Shown piece by piece: positions 10,207 to 18,131 of a stretch of DNA of 64,000 nucleotides. Each line of letters opens with the position of its first letter. Within the stretch, counting starts at the first letter, position 1. Both the position numbers and the translations under genes were made by a program. Under the pieces are notes generated by a model. It worked only from the letters and a program-made list of their open reading frames with translations. It searched no databases and was not told the DNA's origin. The stretch spans positions 1,488,001 through 1,552,000 of the forward strand of contig NZ_CP045529.1 in assembly GCF_009429125.1 (NCBI RefSeq), given 5' to 3'. Origin of the DNA: Luteimicrobium xylanilyticum (lineage in GTDB: Bacteria; Actinomycetota; Actinomycetes; Actinomycetales; Cellulomonadaceae).

Positions 10207-11406
10207 GTGAAGATCGACTGGCTGCGGCCCCTGGCCGGAACCCCCGGCCCGTTCGCGACCGTCTACCTCGACGCCACGCGAGGCATCGAGGCCGCCGACC
10301 CGGACGTCGAAGGGCGGTGGCGCGTCCTCAGACGCGACCTCGCCGCACAGGGGGCGCCGCAGGGCGTGTGCGACGCCCTCGAGGTCCGCGTCCTCAAGCC
10401 GCTCCGGATCGCCGGGCCCCACGGACGCGTCCTCATCGCCACCGAGGACGAAGGCGTTCTCCTCGAACGCGTGCTGGCCGTGCCGCCGACCGTCTCGCGC
10501 GCCGAGTACGGCCCCGTGCCCGTCCTCCTCGACGCGGCCCGCTCGGCTGACGAGTCCGTCGACTACCTGGTGGTCGTCGTCGACCGTGTCGGTGCCGACC
10601 TGACCTGGTCGTGGGGCGGGGATCCCAGGCGCCAGCCCGAGCCCCTCACCGTCGAGGCCGGGCACGACGTGCTCAACAAGGTCCGCACCGGCACGACCGC
10701 CGACAAGCGCATCGACCACCGCGTCGAGGACTCCTGGGAGCGCAACGCCGAGGCTGTCGCCCACGAGGTCGACGCGCAGGTGAGCGAGCACAGGCCCGAG
10801 CTCGTCGTGCTGACCGGCGACGTCCGCGCGCTGGCGCTCGTGCGCGCCGAGCTGTCGCGGCAGACCCTCGACCTCGCCGTCGACGTGCCGGGCGGCTCAC
10901 GCGGTGCCGGCGCCAAGGAAGGCGTCTTCGCGGGCCGTCTCGCCGAGGCGGTCGCCGCCTGCCGCGACCGCCGCCGCGCGCGCGTCGTCGACGCCTACCG
11001 CACCGGCCAGGGCCGCGACGACGGCAGCGTCACCTCCCTCGGCGACGTCGTGACCGTCCTGCAGCGAGGACAGGTCTCCGACCTCCTGCTCGCCGAGGGC
11101 TTCGGCGGCGAGGGCGAGCTCGACGACCGCGAGATCTGGGTCGGGCCCGAGGCCCTCCAGGTCGCGCTCGACCGCAGCGACGTGGAGGACCTCGGCGCCA
11201 CCGACGGCATCCACCCCCTGCCCGCGTCGGTCGCGCTCGTGCGCGCCGCGCTCGGTCAGGACGCCGGCCTCACGTTCGTGCCCGACGGTGCGGCGGAGCT
11301 CGTCGACGGGGTCGGCGCGGTGCTGCGGTGGCACGACGCGGGCACGCCGAGCGAGGCGGCGCCGACGATGTCGGCGGACCGCACTCGCTTGCGCGACGTC
11401 GTCTGA
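10207..11406 (+). CDS. Rv2629-like bacterial release-factor-fold protein (baeRF family)
   Basis: 399 aa. GTG start with GGAGG 6 nt upstream gives KIDWLRPLAGTPGPFATVYLDATRG, the usual opening of the Rv2629/baeRF group. The middle holds a Vms1/eRF1-like domain with VVLTGDVRALALVRAEL, and the C-terminal third has an eL30-like part (GDVVTVLQRGQVSDLLLAEG). Relatives include eukaryotic Vms1/ANKZF1, peptidyl-tRNA hydrolases of stalled ribosomes. Whether this protein cleaves peptidyl-tRNA is not established; a ribosome rescue or dormancy role is an inference. It ends 7 nt from the convergent valS. Confidence 0.75.
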   Translation: MKIDWLRPLAGTPGPFATVYLDATRGIEAADPDVEGRWRVLRRDLAAQGAPQGVCDALEVRVLKPLRIAGPHGRVLIATEDEGVLLERVLAVPPTVSRAEYGPVPVLLDAARSADESVDYLVVVVDRVGADLTWSWGGDPRRQPEPLTVEAGHDVLNKVRTGTTADKRIDHRVEDSWERNAEAVAHEVDAQVSEHRPELVVLTGDVRALALVRAELSRQTLDLAVDVPGGSRGAGAKEGVFAGRLAEAVAACRDRRRARVVDAYRTGQGRDDGSVTSLGDVVTVLQRGQVSDLLLAEGFGGEGELDDREIWVGPEALQVALDRSDVEDLGATDGIHPLPASVALVRAALGQDAGLTFVPDGAAELVDGVGAVLRWHDAGTPSEAAPTMSADRTRLRDVV

Positions 11407-11413
11407 GGTCAGG

Positions 11414-14230
11414 TCAGGCGCGGGGCTTCTTGGGCTCCGGCTCGCCCAGCTCCGAGCTCACGACGACGATCCCGCCCTGCACGGCCGGGTCGCCCTGGCC
11501 GTCGGCCGGGTCGACGATCTCGAGCGGCCCCGTGACGCGCCCGGCGCCACGGACGTCGCCCGCGGCGGAGCGGACGCCCGGCTGGAGGCCGGCCGGGATC
11601 GCGACCGTCGCCGCGAGGATCGGCACCCGCATCGAGACCTTCGCCTCGGACTTGACCTTACGGAGCGCAGCGAGCGCGTGGCCGGCGGCCGTCAGGACGA
11701 CCGGGTCGGCGCCGCGAGCGGCGTCGCGCAGCGGGGCTGCGACGGGCCACGCGGCACGGTGGATCGAGCCCGCGCGCCACCACGACCAGACCTCCTCGGT
11801 CGCGAACGGCACGAACGGTGCGAAGAGGCGCAGCAGCGTGTCGAGCGCGATCGCGAGCGCGGCCCGGGCCGACGCGGTCTCGGGCGAGGCGTCGGCGGTG
11901 GTCGCGCCGGCGCCGTACGCGCGGTCCTTGACGAGCTCGAGGTAGTCGTCGCAGAACGTCCAGAAGTACGTCTCGGTGATCTCGAGCGCGCGCGTGTGGT
12001 CGTAGGCCTCGAACGCCTCGGTGGCCTGCTCCACGACGGCCGCGAGCCCGGTGAGCATCGCCCGGTCGAGCTCGACCGTGACGAGGGACGGGTCGAGCGA
12101 GACGGTGTGCGACTCCTCGGCTCCCTCGCCCTGCGACGCCCCGAACGACAGCGCGAACTTGCTGGCGTTGAGGATCTTGATCGCGAGTCGGCGGCCGATC
12201 TTCATCTGGCCGACCTCGAACGCCGCGTCCGTACCGAGCCGCGCCGATGCCGCCCAGTAGCGGACGGCGTCGGACCCGTGCTCCTCGAGCAGCCCCATCG
12301 GCGTGACGACGTTGCCCTTGGACTTCGACATCTTCTTGCGGTCGGGGTCGAGGATCCAGCCGCTGATCGCGGCGTTCTTCCACGGCAGCGTGCCGAACTC
12401 GAGGTGCGAGCGGACCACCGTCGAGAAGAGCCACGTGCGGATGATGTCCTGGCCCTGGGGGCGCAGGTCCATCGGGAACACGCGCTCGAACAGCTCGGGG
12501 TCATCGAGCCAGCCGCCCGCGATCTGCGGGGTGAGGGAACTGGTCGCCCAGGTGTCCATGATGTCCGGGTCGCCGACGAAGCCGCCGGCGACGCCGCGCT
12601 GGTCCTCGGTGTAGCCGTCCGGGACGTCGGCCGACGGGTCGACGGGGAGCTGCGCCTCGGCGGGCACGATCGGGGCGTCCCAGCGGGGCTCGCCGTCGTC
12701 GCCGACCGGGTACCAGACGGGGATCGGCACCCCGAAGAAGCGCTGGCGCGAGATCAGCCAGTCGCCGTTGAGGCCCTTGACCCAGTTCTCGTAGCGCACC
12801 CGCATGAAGTCGGGGTGGAAGCTCAGCTCCTCGCCGCGGGCCAGGAGCTCGGCGCGCAGGTCACGGACGACGTGTGCGCCCTCGCCCGCGTCCTGCGCCA
12901 GCCACTCGCGCCCGCCGTTGCGGATGTACCACTGGCGGCTCGTCACGATCTCGAGGGGCTTGTCGCCCTTCTCGTAGAAGTTCGCCTTGCGCTGGGTGGC
13001 GACCGGCTCCCCGACGAGGTCGCCGCTCGCCCGGAGCGCGTCCACGACGGCCGTGCGGGCGGAGAACGTCGTCTTGCCCGCGAGCTCCGCGTACAGCGCG
13101 CGCCCGGCCTCGGCGGTCACCCAGTCGGGGGTGTCCTCGACGATGCGGCCGTCCCGGCGCACGATCGAGCGCGTGGGCAGCTGGAGCTCGCGCCACCACT
13201 GCACGTCGGTCAGGTCGCCGAAGGTGCAGCACATCGCGATGCCGGCGCCCTTGTCGGGCTCGGCCGCCGGGTGGGCGAGCACGGGGACCTCGACGTCGAA
13301 CAGCGGCGTGCGGACGGTCGTGCCGAACAGGTGCTGGTAGCGCTCGTCGTCCGGGTGGGCGATCAGGGCCACGCACGCGGGCAGCAGCTCGGGGCGCGTC
13401 GTCTCGATCTCGACCGTGTCACCGACGCCCGGGCCCTCTGCTCGACTGAACGAGATCGTGTGGAAGAAGCCCGGGTAGTCGCGCGCCTCGAGCTCGGCCT
13501 GCGCGACCGCCGTCTGGAACGTGACGTCCCACAGGCCCGGCGCCTGCGCCTGGTACGCCTCGCCCCGGGCGAGGTTGCGCAGGAACGCGGTCTGCGCGAC
13601 GCGCTGCGAGGAGCCGCCGACGGTCTGGTAGTGCTGCGCCCAGTCCACCGACAGCCCCAGGTGACGCCACAGCGCCTCGAACTGCTTCTCGTCCTCGGAC
13701 GTCAGGCGCTCGCACAGCTCGACGAAGTTGCGGCGCGAGACGGGCTGCTGGTCGGCGGCGCGGCCCTTGCCCGTCGACGCGTCGCCCTGCTGCGGCGGCT
13801 CGTAGCCCTCCACGTAGGGCAGCGACGGGTCGCAGCGCACGCCGTAGTAGTTCTGCACGCGGCGCTCGGTGGGCAGGCCGTTGTCGTCCCAGCCCATCGG
13901 GTAGAAGACCTCACGACCCTGCATGCGCTGGTAGCGCGCGACGAGGTCGGTGTGCGTGTAGCTGAAGACGTGGCCGACGTGCAGCGAGCCCGAGACGGTG
14001 GGCGGCGGGGTGTCGATCGAGAAGACCTGCTCGCGCGTCGCGGACCGGTCGAAGTCGTACGTGCCCTCCTCGCGCCAGCGCCCGCCGAGCTTGTCCTCGA
14101 GACCGTCGACGGAGACCCGGTCCGGTACGCCCCGCACCACCGCGTCTACGACGTCGCCCTCGCCTACCGTGGCGGCCACGGTCGGTGCGGGGGCGTCGGG
14201 ACGGGGGGACGTCGGGTCGAGGTCACTCAT
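11414..14230 (-). CDS. valS: Valyl-tRNA synthetase, archaeal/rickettsial-like form
   Basis: 938 aa from the ATG at 14230 (MSDLDPTSP); another ATG at 14239 is possible. Class I motifs: HVGH in TPPPTVSGSLHVGHVFSYT and KMSKS in KKMSKSKGN (about 630). The connective peptide editing domain and the anticodon-binding domain follow. The motif GWDDNGLPTER and the YQTVGGSSQRVAQTAFL region match the archaeal-type ValRS known from Rickettsia rather than the E. coli type, and the C-terminal coiled coil is short or absent. It charges tRNA-Val and edits threonine. The VOC gene lies 13 nt upstream on the same strand. No T-box was found. Confidence 0.93.
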   Translation of the reverse strand: MSDLDPTSPRPDAPAPTVAATVGEGDVVDAVVRGVPDRVSVDGLEDKLGGRWREEGTYDFDRSATREQVFSIDTPPPTVSGSLHVGHVFSYTHTDLVARYQRMQGREVFYPMGWDDNGLPTERRVQNYYGVRCDPSLPYVEGYEPPQQGDASTGKGRAADQQPVSRRNFVELCERLTSEDEKQFEALWRHLGLSVDWAQHYQTVGGSSQRVAQTAFLRNLARGEAYQAQAPGLWDVTFQTAVAQAELEARDYPGFFHTISFSRAEGPGVGDTVEIETTRPELLPACVALIAHPDDERYQHLFGTTVRTPLFDVEVPVLAHPAAEPDKGAGIAMCCTFGDLTDVQWWRELQLPTRSIVRRDGRIVEDTPDWVTAEAGRALYAELAGKTTFSARTAVVDALRASGDLVGEPVATQRKANFYEKGDKPLEIVTSRQWYIRNGGREWLAQDAGEGAHVVRDLRAELLARGEELSFHPDFMRVRYENWVKGLNGDWLISRQRFFGVPIPVWYPVGDDGEPRWDAPIVPAEAQLPVDPSADVPDGYTEDQRGVAGGFVGDPDIMDTWATSSLTPQIAGGWLDDPELFERVFPMDLRPQGQDIIRTWLFSTVVRSHLEFGTLPWKNAAISGWILDPDRKKMSKSKGNVVTPMGLLEEHGSDAVRYWAASARLGTDAAFEVGQMKIGRRLAIKILNASKFALSFGASQGEGAEESHTVSLDPSLVTVELDRAMLTGLAAVVEQATEAFEAYDHTRALEITETYFWTFCDDYLELVKDRAYGAGATTADASPETASARAALAIALDTLLRLFAPFVPFATEEVWSWWRAGSIHRAAWPVAAPLRDAARGADPVVLTAAGHALAALRKVKSEAKVSMRVPILAATVAIPAGLQPGVRSAAGDVRGAGRVTGPLEIVDPADGQGDPAVQGGIVVVSSELGEPEPKKPRA

Positions 14231-14243
14231 GCCCGTCATTCTT

Positions 14244-14639
14244 TCAGATCTGCGGCGCACCTCCGACGGTGCTGACCGGGGTGAACAGGTTCACGAGGTT
14301 CCCGTCGGGGTCGCGCAGGAGGAACGAGCGGTTGCCCCACGGCATGTCCCGGGGCTCGCCCACGACGTCGGTCAGCACGGGCCGCAGCCGTGCGTACTCC
14401 TCGTCGACGTCGCCGACGAGGAAGTCGAGCACGAGCGAACGGTTCGCGCCGGCCTCGGCGACGCCGGGGCCCATCGCGGGCACCGTGCGCGAGCTGGCGA
14501 CGGCGAGCGTGCCGCCCGACGTCCGCAGCTCCGCGAAGAGCTCGTGCAAGCGCGTCACGGACGCGCCCGTGACGGTCTCGTAGAAGGCGACCAGACGGTC
14601 GACGTCGTCGGTGACGATGCGGGTGGCGGACAGCTCCAT
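14244..14639 (-). CDS. VOC-superfamily (glyoxalase/bleomycin-resistance-like) protein
   Basis: 131 aa, ATG start preceded by GGAGG. Two beta-alpha-beta-beta-beta modules are visible (ATRIVTDDVDRLVAFYETVTG and LRDPDGNLVNLFTPV). VOC proteins include metal-dependent lyases, dioxygenases and drug-sequestering proteins; the substrate here is unknown. It is divergent from a WYL-domain regulator, a common pairing in actinobacteria where the regulator controls the VOC gene. The stop is only 13 nt before the chosen valS start, so valS may be partly co-transcribed with it. Confidence 0.85.
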   Translation of the reverse strand: MELSATRIVTDDVDRLVAFYETVTGASVTRLHELFAELRTSGGTLAVASSRTVPAMGPGVAEAGANRSLVLDFLVGDVDEEYARLRPVLTDVVGEPRDMPWGNRSFLLRDPDGNLVNLFTPVSTVGGAPQI

Positions 14640-14701
14640 GGCGTACCTCCGGGTGTCGTGCGCGGCAGCTCCCGCGCCTCTGCCTCGACGATAGGGAAGA
14701 T

Positions 14702-14722
14702 ACTGGACACAATTAGTCCAGT
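14702..14722. promoter_or_regulatory. Perfect palindromic operator between the VOC and WYL-regulator genes
   Basis: ACTGGAC (14702-14708), a 7-nt spacer ACAATTA, then GTCCAGT (14716-14722), a perfect 7+7 inverted repeat. It sits in the AT-richest part of the 96-nt divergent region, 13 nt before the regulator ATG and 62 nt before the VOC ATG. The likely binder is the adjacent HTH/WYL protein, repressing itself and the VOC gene. Confidence 0.65.
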
Positions 14723-14735
14723 TGTTCGGAGGAAC

Positions 14736-15734
14736 ATGGGAGCCGTCGACACCACCGGCTCGGGTGCCCGCCTGCTCGTGCTGCTCGAGCTGTTGCAGTC
14801 CGGGGGGATGCGCGGCCGGCTCGACCTGGCCCGTGCGCTCGGGGTCGACGAGCGCACCGTCCGGCGCGACGTCGTCCGGCTCGTCGACGCGGGAGTCCCG
14901 GTCGAGTCCGTCCGCGGCCGGTACGGCGGGTACCGGCTCGGGCGCGGCTACCGCCTGCCGCCCCTCATGCTGACCGACGACGAGGCGGTCGCCGTCCTGG
15001 TCGCCCTCGCCGAGGCGTCGCACGAGGGGGAGGGCGACGTGCCGGCCGCGACCGCCGCGGCGAAGATCGGGCGCGTCCTGCCGGAACGCTCCGCCGACCG
15101 TCTGGGTGCGCTGCTCGAGGCGGTCGTCGTCGCCGGCGACGCGACGGGCGGCGTCGACGCGGACGTCCTGCTCGTGGTGGCGCGCGCCGTCCGCGAGCAC
15201 CAGCCGCTCGAGATCGTCCACCGTCGCCGGGACGCCGCCGACGCCGCGACGAGCACGCGGACCGTGCACCCCTACGGCCTCGTGCGGCGGGACGGCCGCT
15301 GGTACGTCCTGGGGCTCGCGCTCGACCGCGGTGCCGAGCGCACGTTCCGCCTCGACCGGGTGGCGCGGGCACGAGCGCTGCCGGGGCACTTCCGGCCGCC
15401 CGTCGGCTTCGACCCCGCGGCCAGGCTCGAGGAGATGCTGAGGAGCGGGTACCGGTACACGGTCCGTGTCCGGGTCCGCACCACCGAGCAGGAGGCGCGG
15501 CGCTTCCTTCCCGGCACGGTGGCGCGGCTTCGCCCCGTGTCGCAGGGGTCGGACGACGGCTGGCTCCGGGTCGAGCTGGGTGCCGACCGCCTCGACTGGC
15601 TCCCCGGGGTCCTGTGCGCGCTCGACCGGCCGTTCGTCGTCGAAGAGCCCGCGGAGCTCGTCGGACTGCTGCGCGAGTTCGCGGCGCGGCTGCAGTCTCG
15701 CGTGAACGCGGCGTCGTCGGACGTAGGCTCGTGA
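14736..15734 (+). CDS. YafY-type HTH/WYL-domain transcriptional regulator
   Basis: 332 aa; the ATG is preceded by CGGAGGA. N-terminal winged helix of the HTH_11 type (RLLVLLELLQSGG, then LARALGVDERTVRRDVVRL and VESVRGRYGGYRLG) followed by a C-terminal WYL domain: the motif appears as RRDGRWYVLGLALDRGAERT with the FRLDRVARARAL strand. WYL domains sense ligands or nucleic acid fragments. The palindrome just upstream is the probable autoregulatory site. It ends 2 nt before the ATG of the F420-dependent enzyme but that gene has its own -10. Confidence 0.9.
   Translation: MGAVDTTGSGARLLVLLELLQSGGMRGRLDLARALGVDERTVRRDVVRLVDAGVPVESVRGRYGGYRLGRGYRLPPLMLTDDEAVAVLVALAEASHEGEGDVPAATAAAKIGRVLPERSADRLGALLEAVVVAGDATGGVDADVLLVVARAVREHQPLEIVHRRRDAADAATSTRTVHPYGLVRRDGRWYVLGLALDRGAERTFRLDRVARARALPGHFRPPVGFDPAARLEEMLRSGYRYTVRVRVRTTEQEARRFLPGTVARLRPVSQGSDDGWLRVELGADRLDWLPGVLCALDRPFVVEEPAELVGLLREFAARLQSRVNAASSDVGS
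15724..15729 (+). promoter_or_regulatory. -10 element TAGGCT for the F420-dependent G6PDH-family gene
   Basis: TAGGCT ends 7 nt before the ATG at 15737, the spacing of a leaderless transcript. It lies inside the last codons of the upstream regulator gene. Confidence 0.45.
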
Positions 15735-15736
15735 CC

Positions 15737-16735
15737 ATGGGTCTGACGATCGGATACGTGGCAGAGCTCGAGCAGTTCCACCCCACCGAGGCCGTCGAGC
15801 TGTCCGCCTACGCGGAGCAGCACGGCTTCTCGGGCGTCATGGCGGCGGACCACTTCCAGCCGTGGGTCCCCGCGCAGGGGCAGTCGCCGTTCGTGTGGAA
15901 CGTCCTGACGGCGCTGGGGGAGCGGACGACGGGAGACATGGGTCCCGGCGTGACGGCGCCGACGTTCCGCTGGCACCCGGCGATGGTGGCGCAGGCGTCG
16001 GCGACGCTCGCCGCGATGTACCCGGGTCGGCACTGGCTGGGACTGGGCTCCGGCGAGGCGCTCAACGAGCACATCACCGCGCAGTACTGGCCCGAGGCGC
16101 CCGAACGCATCAACCGCATGTTCGAGGCCATCGACATCATCAAGAAGCTGTTCTCCGCGTCGCTCGCGGGCAAGGACGCCAAGCACGCCGGCCAGTTCTA
16201 CAAGCTCGAGTCGACGCGCCTGTGGACGATGCCCGAGGAGGCGCCCGAGATCCTCGTCGCGACCGGGGGACCGGTCACCGCCAAGCGCGCGGGCAAGGTC
16301 GCCGACGGCCTGATCACCGTGGGCGCGCCCCTCGAGAAGATCTCCATGCTGTTCGGGAAGTTCGACGAGGGCGTGCGCGAGTCCGGGCGCGACCCCGAGA
16401 ACATGCCGCGCGCGCTGCAGATCCACCTGTCGTGGGCGCCGACCGACGAGGAGGCGCTCGCCAACGCGATGCACGAGTGGCCCAACGGCGGCATGAAGTT
16501 CCCCAAGGCGGACATCCGCTCGCCGTTCGAGTTCGAGCAGATGGCCAAGCTCGTGCGCCCGGAGGACTTCGAGGGCCGCATGGTCATCTCCTCCGACCCC
16601 GACGTGCACCGCGAGGCGATCCAGAAGTACGTCGACCTCGGTTTCGACCGGGTCTACCTGCACAACGTGGGGCGCAACCAGCGGGAGTGGATCGAGGTCT
16701 TCGGGCGCGACGTGCTCCCGAAGCTGAGCCGGTGA
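15737..16735 (+). CDS. F420-dependent glucose-6-phosphate dehydrogenase-family oxidoreductase
   Basis: 332 aa luciferase-like TIM barrel. The features MAADHFQPWVP, LGLGSGEALNE, ATGGPVTAKRAGKVADGLI and a late SSDPDVHREAIQKYVDLGF parallel mycobacterial Fgd1, which oxidises glucose-6-phosphate with coenzyme F420 and supplies F420H2. The N-terminus and substrate pocket differ from Fgd1, so another sugar phosphate or alcohol is possible. The gene overlaps a small hypothetical gene by GTGA and is followed by cofE, consistent with an F420 operon. Confidence 0.88.
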   Translation: MGLTIGYVAELEQFHPTEAVELSAYAEQHGFSGVMAADHFQPWVPAQGQSPFVWNVLTALGERTTGDMGPGVTAPTFRWHPAMVAQASATLAAMYPGRHWLGLGSGEALNEHITAQYWPEAPERINRMFEAIDIIKKLFSASLAGKDAKHAGQFYKLESTRLWTMPEEAPEILVATGGPVTAKRAGKVADGLITVGAPLEKISMLFGKFDEGVRESGRDPENMPRALQIHLSWAPTDEEALANAMHEWPNGGMKFPKADIRSPFEFEQMAKLVRPEDFEGRMVISSDPDVHREAIQKYVDLGFDRVYLHNVGRNQREWIEVFGRDVLPKLSR

Positions 16736-17124
16736 GCCCGCTCCCGGCCGACTGGGTCGCCCACCGCCGGCCGGACGACCGCGAGATCCTCGGCTGGCTG
16801 CGGCCCGAGGGCGACGACTGGGTCCCGGTCTCCCTGCTCGGACGCGACCTTGCCGGGCCACTCGACTGGACGGCCGCCGAGGAGGCGCTCGAGGAGGCGG
16901 GCCTCACGTGGCTCGGCGACGTCTGGACGCTCGAGCAGGACGGCGACCGGCCGCTGCGCGTGCGCCTCGTCGAGGTCACACCCGAGCGGGTGGTCGTCCA
17001 GACCGACGACTTCGGTGCGGTCGACGCCGTCGTCGAACGACGTGTGCTCCCGTGGCCCGCGCCGCCGCAGCTCCGGCCGCGCCGCGCCGGCGACCCGGAC
17101 GCCCACGTGCTGTTCGCGGGCTGA
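16732..17124 (+). CDS. Small uncharacterised protein in the F420 operon
   Basis: 130 aa; the GTG overlaps the previous stop (GTGA). Starts SPLPADWVAHRRPDDREILGW and contains a repeated pattern of short acidic strands (WTLEQDGDRPLRVRLVEVTP, ERVVVQTDDFGAVD). No signal peptide, transmembrane segment or recognisable catalytic motif. The tight coupling suggests a link with the dehydrogenase-family gene, but no function can be assigned. Confidence 0.75.
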   Translation: MSPLPADWVAHRRPDDREILGWLRPEGDDWVPVSLLGRDLAGPLDWTAAEEALEEAGLTWLGDVWTLEQDGDRPLRVRLVEVTPERVVVQTDDFGAVDAVVERRVLPWPAPPQLRPRRAGDPDAHVLFAG

Positions 17125-17223
17125 GGCACCCGGCGGGACGCGCCCCCGCCGGGCTGGACAAGGACGGCACAATGGTCGCAGACCCGGCGACGGCCGGGCC
17201 GGCGGCACGGAGAGATGAGGGGC

Positions 17224-18102
17224 ATGACGACGAGCGGGCTGTGGGTGCGGCCGGTGCAGGGCATCGGCGAGGTCGAGGCCGGTGACGACGTCGCGCGCGT
17301 CCTGCTCGACGCGCTGGACGCCGCGGTCCGTGAGGGAGATCCGGCGGCCGCGCTCGAGGACGGGGACGTCGTCGTCGTGGCGAGCAAGATCGTCTCCAAG
17401 TCCGAGGGTCGGCTCGTGCGCGCGGACGACCGTGAGCAGGCCATCACCGACGAGACCGTGCGCGTCGTCGCGACGCGCGAGCACCCGGGCGGCGTCACCC
17501 GCATCGTCGAGAACAAGCAGGGTCTCGTGCTCGCGGCGGCAGGCGTCGACGCGAGCAACGTCCCGCCGGGGACGGTGCTCCTGCTCCCCGAGGACCCCGA
17601 CGTCTCGGCCCGCCGCATCCGCGCCGGCATCGCGGAGGCGACCGGCCGCACGGTCGGCGTGGTCGTCGCGGACACCGCCGGTCGGGCGTGGCGCCAGGGG
17701 GTGACGGACATCGCGATCGGCGCCGCCGGGGTCGTCGTGCTCGACGACCTGCGAGGCTCCGCCGACCGCGAGGGTCGTCCGCTCACCGCGACCGTCGTCG
17801 CGGTCGCCGACGAGCTCGCCGCCGCCACCGAGCTCGTGCGCGGCAAGAGCGCAGGCGTGCCCGTCGCCGTCGTGCGTGGGGTGGCTGCGTGGGTCACCGC
17901 CGAGGACGGGCCGGGCGCCCGTGCGATCGTGCGCGCCGCGGAGGACGACATGTTCCGCACCGGCAGCGCCGAGTCGTACGACGAGGGCTACGATGCCGGA
18001 TACGACGAGGGCGTCGAGGCGGGCCGCTCCGAAGGCTTCTCGAGCGGCTACGAGCAGGGGTACAGCGACGGCGAGTCGCGCGTGGAGTCCAGCGCGCTCT
18101 GA
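17224..18102 (+). CDS. cofE: Coenzyme F420-0:L-glutamate ligase (CofE) with an unusual Tyr/Gly/acidic tail
   Basis: About 292 aa from the ATG at 17224; an ATG 9 nt earlier is possible. The CofE core is clear: [46 protein letters not shown] and [14 protein letters not shown]. It adds glutamates to F420-0 using GTP. Unlike mycobacterial FbiB it lacks the C-terminal FMN nitroreductase domain that reduces dehydro-F420-0. The last ~40 residues instead form a repetitive tail ([20 protein letters not shown]..., [13 protein letters not shown]) of aromatic-Gly-acidic units. Confidence 0.9.
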   Translation: MTTSGLWVRPVQGIGEVEAGDDVARVLLDALDAAVREGDPAAALEDGDVVVVASKIVSKSEGRLVRADDREQAITDETVRVVATREHPGGVTRIVENKQGLVLAAAGVDASNVPPGTVLLLPEDPDVSARRIRAGIAEATGRTVGVVVADTAGRAWRQGVTDIAIGAAGVVVLDDLRGSADREGRPLTATVVAVADELAAATELVRGKSAGVPVAVVRGVAAWVTAEDGPGARAIVRAAEDDMFRTGSAESYDEGYDAGYDEGVEAGRSEGFSSGYEQGYSDGESRVESSAL

Positions 18103-18131
18103 GGCGTCCTGGCGAGGGAGGGGGCGACCCG

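Noticed and set aside
14231-14260. Upstream valS starts at 14260 and 14239
   Set aside because: The 14260 start overlaps the VOC gene end and adds non-conserved Arg-rich residues. The 14239 start leaves almost no spacing from the GAAAGA sequence; 14230 is preferred, though 14239 cannot be excluded.
11288-14275. A 995-codon plus-strand open frame across the valS locus
   Set aside because: It is antisense to valS, whose minus-strand product has clear synthetase motifs; the plus-strand translation is Arg/Asp/Val-rich without domains, as expected of high-GC shadow frames.
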